DNA from: Telluribacter sp035998675
Lineage (GTDB): Bacteria > Bacteroidota > Bacteroidia > Cytophagales > Spirosomataceae
Length of the DNA stretch: 64,000 nucleotides
Assembly (NCBI RefSeq): GCF_035998675.1
Contig: NZ_DASYHI010000015.1
Span: 186,001-250,000 of the forward strand
Direction: 5' to 3'
The notes under the pieces were generated by a model. That model ran no database searches. It saw only the letters and a program-made list of their open reading frames with translations, and was not told the DNA's origin. The position numbers were made by a program, and so were the translations under genes. This document shows, piece by piece, positions 25,018-34,024 of this stretch (position 1 is the first letter of the stretch; each line of letters starts with the position of its first letter).

Positions 25018-27129
25018 CTATTTTTTCTTGGTACCTGCCAGGCTGGGTTCCTTGGAAATAGCAATCAAGTCGGCCAGAATACGCCCGGTTTCGTTGACAT
25101 ACACATCTTTCTTCTTGGTTTCGGCCTGAGCGGTGGTACTTTCCTCCGCATCGGGGTCTACTTCTGACTCACCCAGCTGGTTGAGGGCCGCCCGCTTTTT
25201 CTCGGCTTCTTCGCGTTCTTTTTTACGCTTCGATTCCTGCAGAGATACGGTTTTTTCCTCCCGCGCTTTCCGGAACGTGGCCAGGTCATCCGACAGCTTT
25301 TTCAGCTCATCGTCGCTACGCAGGCGCTGGTTGTACTTTTCTCTCACGTTAGCGACCAGCTTATCGCTGATGTTGTTCGTTACCTCAAAGCGGGTGGAGG
25401 CAATCTGATCCCAGGGCAAAGCGCTGGTTTGTGAACCTTCACCGTATTCGTTCAATTTGAAGGCGGTAGGTAGCTCTACGTCGGGCATTACACCGCGCAG
25501 CTGCGTACTGCTACCGTTGATCCGGTAGAACTTCGCAACGGTCATTTTTACCTGACCCAGCTGCTCACTTTCTTTGGGCATCCACTGGTTCAGGTCAATC
25601 AGGGTCTGAACGGTACCTTTACCGTAAGTTTGCTCACCTACGATCAGGCCACGCTTGTAGTCCTGAATGGCCGCGGCAAAAATCTCAGAAGCCGAAGCAC
25701 TGAAACGGTTTACAATAACTGCCAACGGACCATTGTACAGCACCGATGGATCGGTGTCAGCCTGTACTTCAATTTCGCCCATCGACTCTTTTACCTGCAC
25801 TACCGGGCCTTTGTTGATAAACAGACCCGTCAGCGAGATAGCCTCCGTCAGCGATCCTCCTCCGTTATTTCGCAGGTCAATCACGATACCGTCCACTTTC
25901 TCGGTTTTCAGTTCTTCGATCAGTTTCTGCACATCACGGGTAGTACTTGAAAACTCCTTCTCCCGCTGCTGGGCTCCTTCGAAGTCACGGTAGAAAGCGG
26001 GGATATCAATAACCCCTATTTTATATTCTTTGTCGTTTTGCTTGATAGAAACAACTTCTTTCTTGGCTCCCTGCTCTTCCAGCTTTACTTTTTCACGCAC
26101 CAGCCGGATTTCTTTGGGCGGGGTGTTAGGCAGCGCGCTGGCTGGCATTACCTGTAGGCGAACTACCGTACCTTTGGGTCCTTTGATCAGCTTTACAGCG
26201 TCATCCACAAACCAACCCACGATATCCACTATTTTTCCATCGTCTCCCTGAGCTACTCCGGTAATACGATCTTCTTTTTTCAGCTGCTTACCCTTGAAAG
26301 CCGGACCACCGGGAATAACATCCACAATTTTAATATAATTGTCCTCTTCTCTCAACAACGCCCCAATTCCTTCCAGCGAAAGACTCATGTCCTGCTTGAA
26401 CCGATCGGCTGAGGTAGGTGACATATAGCTGGTGTGCGGGTCCAGCGACTCGGCAAAGGCATTCATGTACATCTGGAATACCTGCTCGCTGCGGATTCGC
26501 TCCAGACCACGGTCGCGGTTTTTATAGCGGTCACGCAGGGTAGTTACCACGGCTGAGTCAGCCTTACCCGAAAGTTTCAGGTCCAACGCTTCGCTCTTGA
26601 TGTACTTACGCCAAATGTCATTCAGCTCTTCGTTGCTTTTAGCCCATTCCACTTTTTCACGATCCGTATTCAGGGTTTCATCCTTAGAAAAATCGAATGG
26701 CTTTGGCTCGCTGAGCAACTTCTGTATGTATCCGCTACGCTCCTTATACCGCTGCCGGAAAAGGTTATAAATATCGTAAGGTACCTGAAGCTCACCCTTA
26801 GTCAGGAAATCGTCGAAAGAATGCCTGTATTTTTCAAATTGAGCCACATCAGAGGCCAGAAAATACATCCGGTTGTGGTCAATATCACCCAGGTACTTGT
26901 CATAAACTACAGACGAAAGCGAGTCGGTTAATTTTGTTTTGCGATAATGATAATTACTCAAAATGCGGGTCACCAGGGCCTCCGCGCGAAACTGCGACGC
27001 GGTGGGTTGCAACTCCTCCTCTATAGCAGTACTCGACGACGACGACAGCTTATCGCCGCGCTCGGGCGCAGGTCGCTGTTGCCATCCCAGCAACACCACA
27101 GGTATCAGGGTGATCAGGTACTTTCTCAT
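25018..27129 (-). CDS. Carboxy-terminal processing protease (S41A, Prc/Tsp type)
   Basis: A periplasmic tail-specific protease that degrades or trims envelope proteins and often controls peptidoglycan hydrolases. The 703 residues contain an N-terminal helical region (about 45-235) and a PDZ domain (about 250-335). The S41 core follows, with S481 in SASASEIF and K504 in TYGKGTVQ forming the Ser-Lys dyad. A C-terminal DUF3340-like, Lys/Glu-rich extension (about 600-703) completes the Prc architecture. The N-terminus is hydrophobic (ITLIPVVLLGW), without a lipobox. It is 11 bases after the FKBP gene, so the two form one operon of envelope protein quality control. Confidence 0.93.
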   Translation of the reverse strand: MRKYLITLIPVVLLGWQQRPAPERGDKLSSSSSTAIEEELQPTASQFRAEALVTRILSNYHYRKTKLTDSLSSVVYDKYLGDIDHNRMYFLASDVAQFEKYRHSFDDFLTKGELQVPYDIYNLFRQRYKERSGYIQKLLSEPKPFDFSKDETLNTDREKVEWAKSNEELNDIWRKYIKSEALDLKLSGKADSAVVTTLRDRYKNRDRGLERIRSEQVFQMYMNAFAESLDPHTSYMSPTSADRFKQDMSLSLEGIGALLREEDNYIKIVDVIPGGPAFKGKQLKKEDRITGVAQGDDGKIVDIVGWFVDDAVKLIKGPKGTVVRLQVMPASALPNTPPKEIRLVREKVKLEEQGAKKEVVSIKQNDKEYKIGVIDIPAFYRDFEGAQQREKEFSSTTRDVQKLIEELKTEKVDGIVIDLRNNGGGSLTEAISLTGLFINKGPVVQVKESMGEIEVQADTDPSVLYNGPLAVIVNRFSASASEIFAAAIQDYKRGLIVGEQTYGKGTVQTLIDLNQWMPKESEQLGQVKMTVAKFYRINGSSTQLRGVMPDVELPTAFKLNEYGEGSQTSALPWDQIASTRFEVTNNISDKLVANVREKYNQRLRSDDELKKLSDDLATFRKAREEKTVSLQESKRKKEREEAEKKRAALNQLGESEVDPDAEESTTAQAETKKKDVYVNETGRILADLIAISKEPSLAGTKKK

Positions 27130-27140
27130 ATAACTAAAAA

Positions 27141-27899
27141 CTATTTAAGGATTTCTAACAATTCTACTTCAAATACGAGAGCAGAATTAGGTCCAATCGC
27201 GGGGCCGGCAGCACGCTCACCGTACCCCAGTTCCGAAGGAACATATAATTTCCACTTCGAGCCAACGGGCATCAGTTGCAGAGCTTCCTGCCAACCTTGA
27301 ATTACCCCATTAACCGGAAACTCCACCGGCTCGCCTCGCTCTACTGAACTATCAAATACTGTTCCATCAACCAGAGTACCGTGGTAGTGCGTCCTGACGC
27401 GGTCAGTAGCAGCGGGCTTTGGTCCCTCTCCCATTTTAAGTACTTCATACTGAAGGCCACTGGCTGTGGTAGTCACTCCCTGTCTTTTCTTATTTTCTTC
27501 CAGGAACTGCTGGCCTATTTTCTGGTTTTCACCCGACTTCAGGGCAGTTTGCTTGTGAAAATATTCTCCAATGGTTTTGTTGGCCTGCTCGGCTGTCATC
27601 GCGGTAGTTCCTCCTTTCAGCGTTTCGTTGATCGCTTGCATCAGGAGAGCCGTATTGATATCCGATAGTCCCTGAGACTTGAGCGATCCGGCCACACTGA
27701 CCCCAATCGCGTACGCTACTGAGTCAATGGTACTCGTCATAGTAAGAGCCGGGGTAGCACTGGCTGCGGGTCTGGCGGCTGATTTTGTAGCTGCGGATGC
27801 GGGTTTAGTAGTTTTTTTGGGAGTTTGCGCCATCACAGTCCCGGCCAGTAAAGTAGCACAGGCTACGGTAGCAATCACTGATTTCAAATTGAGGTACAT
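27141..27899 (-). CDS. Secreted FKBP-type peptidyl-prolyl isomerase
   Basis: Catalyses cis-trans prolyl isomerisation, here outside the cytoplasm. A signal peptide (about 1-24, ending VMAQ) is followed by a low-complexity Ala/Thr/Pro/Lys linker and an FkpA-like dimerisation region (about 60-140). The FKBP domain (about 155-250) has VRTHYHGTLVDGTVFDSS, NGVIQGWQEAL and VPSELGYGE. The length of 252 is usual for FkpA/Mip proteins. It leads the operon with the Prc protease. It is divergent from atpA across 290 bases. Confidence 0.93.
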   Translation of the reverse strand: MYLNLKSVIATVACATLLAGTVMAQTPKKTTKPASAATKSAARPAASATPALTMTSTIDSVAYAIGVSVAGSLKSQGLSDINTALLMQAINETLKGGTTAMTAEQANKTIGEYFHKQTALKSGENQKIGQQFLEENKKRQGVTTTASGLQYEVLKMGEGPKPAATDRVRTHYHGTLVDGTVFDSSVERGEPVEFPVNGVIQGWQEALQLMPVGSKWKLYVPSELGYGERAAGPAIGPNSALVFEVELLEILK

Positions 27900-28130
27900 T
27901 CGGAATATTTAAGACGAAAAAAAATGGATTAGCAATTGATTGGCTAAAAAACGAAATCAATTACTTAAAAAACACAACTTATACCTAAAAAAGTTTGGTG
28001 GAGTAAGAATAAATAATGATTGACGGCTTAAAGGCGGGATAATCGGGCGACCCCGGTCTCAACTTAGAAAAATCTAATTTTAAGGGTGATGTTTTTTTGA
28101 ATGTACTATCTGTTATAAAAAATAAACCAC

Positions 28131-28138
28131 TAAATTTG
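28131..28138 (+). promoter_or_regulatory. Bacteroidota -7 element before atpA
   Basis: TAAATTTG matches TAnnTTTG exactly, 52 bases before the atpA ATG. The surrounding 200 bases are very AT-rich, and no -33 box at the usual distance was clear. Confidence 0.55.
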
Positions 28139-28189
28139 CGGCATATTTCCAGAATATTTCTACAAAACTCAAAATAAGTCAATTATATT

Positions 28190-29770
28190 ATGGTATCTGT
28201 AAGACCAGACGAAGTTTCAGCTATCTTGCGTGAGCAGCTTGCTGGCGCCAAATCAGAGGCTGAACTCGAAGAAGTAGGTACTGTGCTTCAAATCGGTGAC
28301 GGGGTAGCACGGATCTATGGCCTTTCAAAAGTACAAGCAGGAGAGCTGCTGGTATTTGAAAATGGTTTAAAAGCCCTGGCCCTAAACCTTGAAGAAGATA
28401 ACGTAGGAGCCGTATTGTTGGGCGACTACAGTGAAATCAAAGAAGGTGACACCGTAAAACGTACCAGTGAGATTGCCTCCGTTAAAGTGGGTGATCAAAT
28501 CGTAGGACGTGTAGTAAATACCTTGGCCGAGCCTATTGATGGTTTAGGTCCAATTCAGGGAGAACTGTTCGAAATGCCCGTTGAGCGTAAAGCGCCGGGG
28601 GTTATTTTCCGCCAGCCCGTAAACGAGCCCCTCCAGACGGGTATTAAGGCGATAGATGCCATGATCCCCATTGGTCGTGGCCAGCGCGAATTGATCATCG
28701 GTGACCGCCAGACCGGTAAAACGGCCGTTGCGATTGACGCCATTATTAACCAGAAAGAATTTTACGACAAAGGCGAGCCGGTATACTGTATTTACGTAGC
28801 CTGCGGCCAGAAAGCCTCTACCATCAAGCAGATTGAGGCTACACTGCGTCGCTACGGCGCTATGGATTATACGGTCATTGTGGCGGCGGCGGCTTCTGAT
28901 CCTTCCCCGATGCAGTTCTTCGCTCCGTTTACGGGTGCGGCCATTGGTGAGTACTTCCGCGATACCGGACGTCCCGCCCTGGTTATCTACGATGACCTTT
29001 CCAAGCAGGCCGTTGCCTACCGCGAGGTGTCGCTGCTGCTCCGTCGTCCTCCCGGACGCGAGGCGTACCCGGGTGACGTATTTTACCTGCACAGCCGCCT
29101 GCTGGAGCGTGCCGCCAAGATTGTAAATGACGACTCTATTGCCAAAGACATGAACGACCTGCCGCCTTCACTGGCTGGTAAGGTAAAAGGAGGTGGTTCA
29201 CTGACGGCCCTGCCGATCATTGAAACCCAGGCTGGTGACGTGTCGGCTTATATTCCTACCAACGTTATCTCGATCACCGATGGTCAGATATTCCTGGAGT
29301 CGAACCTGTTCAACGCGGGTATTCGTCCGGCCATTAACGTAGGTATCTCGGTGTCCCGCGTGGGAGGTAACGCCCAGATTAAGTCCATGAAGAAAGTAGC
29401 CGGTACCCTTAAGCTGGACCAGGCGCAGTTCCGTGAACTGGAAGCTTTCTCCAAGTTTGGTTCAGACCTTGATGCCGCTACCAAGCTGGCGATTGACCGG
29501 GGACGCAGCAACCTGGAAGTGTTGAAACAACCTCAGTACAGCCCGGTACCTGTTGAGCAGCAAGTGGCAATCATTTACGCCTCTACCAAAGGTTTGCTGG
29601 ATAAAGTACCCGTGACTCAGGTACGGGAGTTTGAAAAGGATTTTCTGGCTGTTCTGGCGGCTCAGCACAGCGATACGCTGGCGGCTTTGCGCGCCGGAAA
29701 GCTGGACGACAGCATCACGGGCGTTCTTGAAAAAGTTGCGAAAGACGTTTCGGCTAAGTTTAAAGCCTGA
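28190..29770 (+). CDS. atpA: F1F0 ATP synthase alpha subunit
   Basis: A non-catalytic nucleotide-binding subunit of the F1 hexamer, on the cytoplasmic side of the inner membrane. The 526 residues show the beta-barrel start, the P-loop GDRQTGKT at about 171-178, and the conserved PAINVGISVSRVGG stretch. It begins an atpA-atpG pair. No atpH, atpF, atpE or atpB precedes it: the neighbour is a divergent FKBP gene. No atpD or atpC follows atpG. The pair therefore has its own promoter, and the remaining subunits must be elsewhere in the genome. Confidence 0.97.
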   Translation: MVSVRPDEVSAILREQLAGAKSEAELEEVGTVLQIGDGVARIYGLSKVQAGELLVFENGLKALALNLEEDNVGAVLLGDYSEIKEGDTVKRTSEIASVKVGDQIVGRVVNTLAEPIDGLGPIQGELFEMPVERKAPGVIFRQPVNEPLQTGIKAIDAMIPIGRGQRELIIGDRQTGKTAVAIDAIINQKEFYDKGEPVYCIYVACGQKASTIKQIEATLRRYGAMDYTVIVAAAASDPSPMQFFAPFTGAAIGEYFRDTGRPALVIYDDLSKQAVAYREVSLLLRRPPGREAYPGDVFYLHSRLLERAAKIVNDDSIAKDMNDLPPSLAGKVKGGGSLTALPIIETQAGDVSAYIPTNVISITDGQIFLESNLFNAGIRPAINVGISVSRVGGNAQIKSMKKVAGTLKLDQAQFRELEAFSKFGSDLDAATKLAIDRGRSNLEVLKQPQYSPVPVEQQVAIIYASTKGLLDKVPVTQVREFEKDFLAVLAAQHSDTLAALRAGKLDDSITGVLEKVAKDVSAKFKA

Positions 29771-29794
29771 TTTGAAATAACCTAATACATAAGC

Positions 29795-29852
29795 AACAGC
29801 AGGAAGAGAGCGGTACGTGCAGCCCCTGCATTTCCCTCTCTTCTGCTTTAGC
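29795..29852 (+). other. Hairpin in the atpA-atpG gap
   Basis: GCAGGAAGAGAG pairs with CTCTCTTCTGC across about 27 bases, with one bulge. It may set the relative amounts of alpha and gamma mRNA. There is no clean T run, so it is a weak attenuator at most. Confidence 0.4.
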
Positions 29853-29872
29853 CTTCCACTTTTAGTCTACGC

Positions 29873-30757
29873 ATGGCAAGCTTAAAAGAAGTACGCAACC
29901 GGATTGTTTCGGTTAACTCTACGCAGCAGATCACCAAAGCGATGAAAATGGTGTCCGCGGCCAAACTGCGGCGAGCTCAGGATAGTATTTTACAAATGCG
30001 CCCCTACGCGCAAAAATTAGGCGAAATGCTGGCTACGGTATCAGCGGGTACCGAAACTGCCACCGAAAGCCCCTTTTCCCGAGTACGTCCCGTTGAGAGA
30101 GTACTGATCATAATGGTAACTTCTGACCGTGGGTTAGCCGGTGCCTTTAACAGTAACATTATAAAGGCCGTAGTAGACCGCATCCGGACCCAATACGCCG
30201 GACCGGCCAGCCGGGGTAACGTGGAGATATTGGCGATTGGTAAAAAAGGGGGGGAAGGTATGGCCCGCCGTGGTTTTAAAGTGGATACCCGCTTTATGGA
30301 CCTGTATACCCGCCTGAGCTTTGTTTCTGTCAAAGAAGCCGCCGAAGCAGTAATGAGCGCCTATGCGGATGGCCGGTACGACGCGGTAGAACTAGTGTAC
30401 AATGAGTTCAAGAACGTAGCTACCCAGATTATCCGGACCGAACCTTACCTACCTATTGCTTCGGCCCAGGAAACAGCTACTACCCGGACTTCGACGGTTA
30501 ACTATATTTTTGAACCTTCGGAAGCGGAAATCGTAAACGAGCTTATACCTAAAACTTTGAAAATTCAGCTGTACCGGGCTGTACTGGAATCTAATGCCTC
30601 TGAGCACGGAGCCCGTATGACAGCTATGGACAAGGCAACTGAAAACGCTCAGGAGCTTTTGAAAGAGCTGCGCCTGGTATACAACCGTACCCGCCAGGCT
30701 GCCATCACAAAAGAAATCCTCGAAATTGTGGGGGGTGCCGAAGCGTTGTCGGCCTAG
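29873..30757 (+). CDS. atpG: F1F0 ATP synthase gamma subunit
   Basis: The central rotor shaft of F1. The 294 residues begin with the conserved helix MASLKEVRNRIVSVNSTQQITKAMKMVSAAKLRRAQ. The middle Rossmann-like part holds IIMVTSDRGLAGAFN, and the conserved C-terminal helix holds MTAMDKATENAQELL and NRTRQAAITKEILEIVGGAEAL. It lies 102 bases after atpA and is followed by a strong terminator, so the operon is only these two genes. The family call is certain from both conserved ends. Confidence 0.97.
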   Translation: MASLKEVRNRIVSVNSTQQITKAMKMVSAAKLRRAQDSILQMRPYAQKLGEMLATVSAGTETATESPFSRVRPVERVLIIMVTSDRGLAGAFNSNIIKAVVDRIRTQYAGPASRGNVEILAIGKKGGEGMARRGFKVDTRFMDLYTRLSFVSVKEAAEAVMSAYADGRYDAVELVYNEFKNVATQIIRTEPYLPIASAQETATTRTSTVNYIFEPSEAEIVNELIPKTLKIQLYRAVLESNASEHGARMTAMDKATENAQELLKELRLVYNRTRQAAITKEILEIVGGAEALSA

Positions 30758-30781
30758 TAGCCTACAGAAGATAAGAGTAGT

Positions 30782-30818
30782 AACGGGACAGGCTATGACA
30801 GCCTGTCCCGTTTTTTTT
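30782..30818 (+). terminator. Rho-independent terminator after atpG
   Basis: CGGGACAGGCT, a five-base loop, AGCCTGTCCCG and eight T follow the atpG stop by 25 bases. Confidence 0.95.
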
Positions 30819-30984
30819 CAGAGCCAACTATCCCGGGTACTTACCTGTTACCTCACCGTCGAACCGACCAACTAAATACCGGATAGTGAAAGTTATTTGC
30901 AGCCTATAAAATGCTATCTTTAAAAAAGCGTTTATTCCGAAAGGTCCACTACCTAACTATTTTCATCAATTTTATCTTTTTCCT

Positions 30985-31716
30985 ATGCGAAATCAAAGGT
31001 TTTTTCAGGTCGTCATGGCGGCCTTTTTTGCACTGATACTAAGCAGCGCTTCGGCCCAGAACGTTGAAGAAATTATTTTTAAACATGTGGAAGCCATGGG
31101 CGGAGCCGAAAAGCTTTCCAGCCTCAAAAGTATGAAGATTGAGGCCTCCTTGCAGCTAATGGGGATGGAAATACCGACTACCACGACTATAGTACAACAG
31201 CGCGGTTTCCGAAGCGAAACCGATATTCAGGGTACCAAGATAATCCAGGCCATAGACGGAAAAACCGGCTGGAGCATAAACCCGATGATGGGCCAGAACG
31301 CTCCTACTCCCTTACCCGACGAAATGGTCAATGCGATGTCGGGACAAATTGACCTGACGGGTCTTCATAACTACATGGCTAAAGGGTATAAAGCTGAGCT
31401 GATAGGCGAGGAAACGCTGGAAGGAGCACCCGTTTACGTGGTAAAAGTGACCAATACTAATGGCATGGTTATTACAAATTATATTTCCAAAGATACCTAC
31501 TATATACTGCGTACGCTGGTGAAAGCAACCGTGAGCGGACAGGAAGTAGAGACCAAAATGACCCAGTCTAACTTCAAACAGGTAGATGGCATCACCTACC
31601 CCTTTTCGGCCGAGATAGAATCGCCTGCTATGCCCGGTGCCATGACTATGGTTGTAAAATCGGTTCAGGTTAATCCGGTAGTGGATGAGAGCATTTTTGC
31701 CATGCCCAAAAATTAA
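30985..31716 (+). CDS. Secreted LolA-like (outer membrane lipoprotein-sorting fold) protein
   Basis: The product has 243 residues with a signal peptide (about 1-24, ending ASAQN). The mature part has the curved-sheet pattern of LolA/LolB-like proteins, starting VEEIIFKHVEAMGGAEKLSSL. This is the opening of a large set of Bacteroidota periplasmic proteins annotated as outer membrane lipoprotein-sorting proteins. The YYILRTLVKATVSGQEVETKM and FKQVDGITYPF strands close the sheet. It is monocistronic with its own terminator. True lipoprotein carrier activity is not shown. Confidence 0.82.
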   Translation: MRNQRFFQVVMAAFFALILSSASAQNVEEIIFKHVEAMGGAEKLSSLKSMKIEASLQLMGMEIPTTTTIVQQRGFRSETDIQGTKIIQAIDGKTGWSINPMMGQNAPTPLPDEMVNAMSGQIDLTGLHNYMAKGYKAELIGEETLEGAPVYVVKVTNTNGMVITNYISKDTYYILRTLVKATVSGQEVETKMTQSNFKQVDGITYPFSAEIESPAMPGAMTMVVKSVQVNPVVDESIFAMPKN

Positions 31717-31733
31717 ATCCAACGCCCGTTCTT

Positions 31734-31767
31734 AAAGCCACCGGTCTCATCGCCGGTGGCTTTTTTT
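31734..31767 (+). terminator. Terminator after the LolA-like gene
   Basis: AAAGCCACCGG, an eight-base loop, CCGGTGGC and seven T. Confidence 0.93.
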
Positions 31768-31862
31768 GGCAGGAAGGAGCACTTCAGCTCCCCAGGAATA
31801 GAACTAATTCCCCAATTGATGGTACTTTAGGCGCTTCTTCGAAATGGAACGATTGTTTCAGT

Positions 31863-31893
31863 AGTTCAACTCATATATTTTATGAGTTGAACT
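31863..31893. promoter_or_regulatory. Perfect 13-base palindrome before a small gene
   Basis: AGTTCAACTCATA, the loop TATTT and the exact complement TATGAGTTGAACT lie 14 bases before the ATG at 31908. There is no T run after it, so an operator for a dimeric regulator or a 5' mRNA hairpin is more likely than a terminator. Confidence 0.65.
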
Positions 31894-31907
31894 AAAAAGA
31901 TACAGCT

Positions 31908-32084
31908 ATGACACGTAGAAGAGGAGAACCCGCCATACCTGGCACCGCCAAGGAACTCATTGAGCCCCCGGTTTATACTTCTTACCCCACCAATACCCCC
32001 CCTACTACTCCCCCGGCGGAGGACCCCAGTATTAACCACAGTAGTGAGGAAGATGAGGAAAATACCACGGATGAAAAGGAATAA
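31908..32084 (+). CDS. Small Pro/Thr/Glu-rich protein of 58 residues, unrecognised
   Basis: The frame begins MTRRRGEPAIPGTAKELIEP, continues with a Pro/Thr-rich stretch (TNTPPTTPPAEDP), and ends in a strongly acidic tail (SSEEDEENTTDEKE). No signal peptide, membrane helix or known domain is visible, and it should be disordered. It has its own palindrome upstream and its own terminator 30 bases downstream, which argues for a true transcription unit. A basic N-terminus plus acidic C-terminus could suit a nucleic-acid- or protein-binding role; no function can be assigned. Confidence 0.65.
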   Translation: MTRRRGEPAIPGTAKELIEPPVYTSYPTNTPPTTPPAEDPSINHSSEEDEENTTDEKE

Positions 32085-32113
32085 CTTTCTTTTTCACTCA
32101 CAGCCAGTTACAG

Positions 32114-32143
32114 TCCCGCACCTATACGGTGCGGGATTTTTTT
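32114..32143 (+). terminator. Terminator after the small gene
   Basis: TCCCGCACC, a short loop, GGTGCGGGA and seven T. Confidence 0.93.
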
Positions 32144-32224
32144 ACGTATAAGCAAACTTTTTTGGAATTTTGTATGTATATACACTAAATGTATTAACAT
32201 TTAAAAATAAACCCCTATAAAAGT

Positions 32225-32764
32225 ATGGAAACCGCAGTAAAAACTACCTGGGCTATCGACCCCACTCATTCAGAAATTCAATTTAAAGTAAAGCACCTGG
32301 TTATCTCAACCGTTACGGGATCATTCAAACAGTTTGAAGGTACCGTAGAAACCGAAGGTGAAGATTTCTCAACCGCGCAGATTCGGTTTTCGGCCGATAT
32401 AGCCAGCCTTGACACCAACCAGGAGCAGCGTGACCAGCACCTGCGGTCCGCTGATTTTTTTGATGCTGAAACGTACCCCAAACTGACTTTTGTTTCTACC
32501 GGCATCGAAAAAACCGGAGAAGATAGCTACAAAGTAACTGGTGATTTTACTATTAAGGGCGTTACCAAACCCATAGTACTTACCGCAGAGTACGGTGGAA
32601 GTATGGTAGACTTCTACGGAAACCATAAGGCTGGTTTTGAAATTAGCGGTAAAATAAACCGGAAAGACTTCGGCCTGACCTGGCACGCCGTAACCGAAGC
32701 CGGAGGGGTAGTAGTGGCAGATGAGGTAAAACTGGTTATAAATGTACAGGTAGCAAAGCAATAA
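32225..32764 (+). CDS. YceI family isoprenoid-binding protein
   Basis: The lipocalin-like YceI fold binds polyisoprenoids. The 179 residues show the opening TWAIDPTHSEIQFKVKHLVIS and then FKQFEGTVET, HLRSADFFDAETYPKLTF and INRKDFGL, all family hallmarks. No signal peptide is present, so this member should be cytoplasmic, unlike E. coli YceI. It is a single gene with a strong terminator. The position before a cytochrome c gene might hint at a respiratory link, but the terminator separates the two. Confidence 0.94.
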   Translation: METAVKTTWAIDPTHSEIQFKVKHLVISTVTGSFKQFEGTVETEGEDFSTAQIRFSADIASLDTNQEQRDQHLRSADFFDAETYPKLTFVSTGIEKTGEDSYKVTGDFTIKGVTKPIVLTAEYGGSMVDFYGNHKAGFEISGKINRKDFGLTWHAVTEAGGVVVADEVKLVINVQVAKQ

Positions 32765-32796
32765 ACGTATACAACTATTGCTTTGCCTTATTTCCG

Positions 32797-32827
32797 GGCA
32801 CAGGCTTTCCAGCCTGTGCCTTTTTTT
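32797..32827 (+). terminator. Terminator after the yceI-like gene
   Basis: GGCACAGGCT, the loop TTCC, AGCCTGTGCC and seven T. Confidence 0.95.
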
Positions 32828-32936
32828 ATTGGCTTTTTCCATTGGTTTAGTCCCCTGAAGCTCATACCTTTAAGCCGAGCTACGCCTCAATCCCTGCCCT
32901 ATTCCATCTTTTCCTTTTTCCTAAACCCTGTTTGCA

Positions 32937-33938
32937 ATGAAAACACTTTTAAAGATTCTGGCTGTATTTCTTGGCCTGGTAGTAGTAGCGGCCCTTGGTG
33001 CTGCGGCCTACACCACCTATGTGCTCCCCGATGTTGACGAGGCCCCTGAGCTTACCGTTGAACTTACTGCCGAGCGTATTCAGCACGGCGAGTACCTCGC
33101 CAACCACGTTATGCTGTGTATGGATTGTCACAGCCAAAGAGATTTTACCAAATTTGCCGGTCCCCTTGAAGCCAGTACATTTGGTGCCGGTGGTGAAGTG
33201 TTTGACGAAAGCCTGGGATTTCCGGGGACTTTTTACTCCCGGAACATTACCCCCGCCCGCCTCAAGGACTGGACCGATGGCGAAATATACCGAACCATTA
33301 CTACCGGGGTAAACAAACACGGCAAATCGTTATTCCCGGTTATGCCGTATAAAAACTACGCTCAGGCCGACCCGGAGGACATCAAAGACGTAATTGCCTA
33401 CCTGAGAACCATTCCGGCAGTAGAGAGCGAAATTCCAATGTCGGAGCCTGCCTTTCCTTTTAATTTTATCCTGAATACCATACCGGCCAACGTAGAGCAG
33501 CCGGGCAAGCGTCCGGACCCCAGCGACAAGGTTGCCTACGGCCGCTATCTGGCAAATATTGGTGCCTGTACCGAGTGCCACACCAAACCCGACGCCCAGG
33601 GAAACAAGCTTCCGGGTATGGAACTGGCTGGTGGCTGGGAAATGGGCGTTGGAAACGGACGGGTAGTCCGGACGGCCAACCTGACCCCCGACAAGGAGAC
33701 CGGCCTGGGTAACTGGACCGAAGAAGCCTTTGTGGCTCGTTTTAAAGCGTATGCCGATAGCTCGTATTCACCACAAACGGTAGGTGAAAAAGATTTTCAG
33801 ACTATTATGCCCTGGCTCATGTACTCCAAAATGAAAGAGGAGGACCTGAAAGCTATTTATGCCTACCTGCGTACCGTCAAGCCTATCAAACACAAAATAG
33901 AGAAGTTCTCCATAACAGAGCCCGTGGCTATGAAGTAA
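32937..33938 (+). CDS. Dihaem cytochrome c
   Basis: An electron carrier with an N-terminal membrane anchor (about 5-27) and two class I cytochrome domains in the periplasm. Haem sites are CMDCH (61-65) and CTECH (211-215). Probable Met ligands are in the FPVMPYKNY and TIMPWLMYSKM segments. Each domain ends with the IxAYLRT helix. The 333-residue length and order match cytochromes that serve alcohol, aldehyde or molybdenum dehydrogenases of the IorB/aldehyde oxidase type. The molybdenum enzyme in this window lies 12 kb away, so a link is speculative. It ends in a bidirectional terminator. Confidence 0.93.
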   Translation: MKTLLKILAVFLGLVVVAALGAAAYTTYVLPDVDEAPELTVELTAERIQHGEYLANHVMLCMDCHSQRDFTKFAGPLEASTFGAGGEVFDESLGFPGTFYSRNITPARLKDWTDGEIYRTITTGVNKHGKSLFPVMPYKNYAQADPEDIKDVIAYLRTIPAVESEIPMSEPAFPFNFILNTIPANVEQPGKRPDPSDKVAYGRYLANIGACTECHTKPDAQGNKLPGMELAGGWEMGVGNGRVVRTANLTPDKETGLGNWTEEAFVARFKAYADSSYSPQTVGEKDFQTIMPWLMYSKMKEEDLKAIYAYLRTVKPIKHKIEKFSITEPVAMK

Positions 33939-33950
33939 AGGATTTTTTAC

Positions 33951-34009
33951 AACAAAAGAGCCCATCCTGATGCAGCGCATAATCAGCTGGCCGGATGGGC
34001 TCTTTTGTT
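33951..34009. terminator. Bidirectional terminator
   Basis: AACAAAAGAGCCCATCC pairs perfectly with its complement across a 25-base loop. It serves the cytochrome gene and the converging glycosyltransferase gene. Confidence 0.9.
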
Positions 34010-34024
34010 ATTTCTTACTATATA

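Noticed and set aside
28544..29092. 182-codon antisense frame in atpA
   Set aside because: A shadow of the highly conserved alpha-subunit frame; no independent signals.
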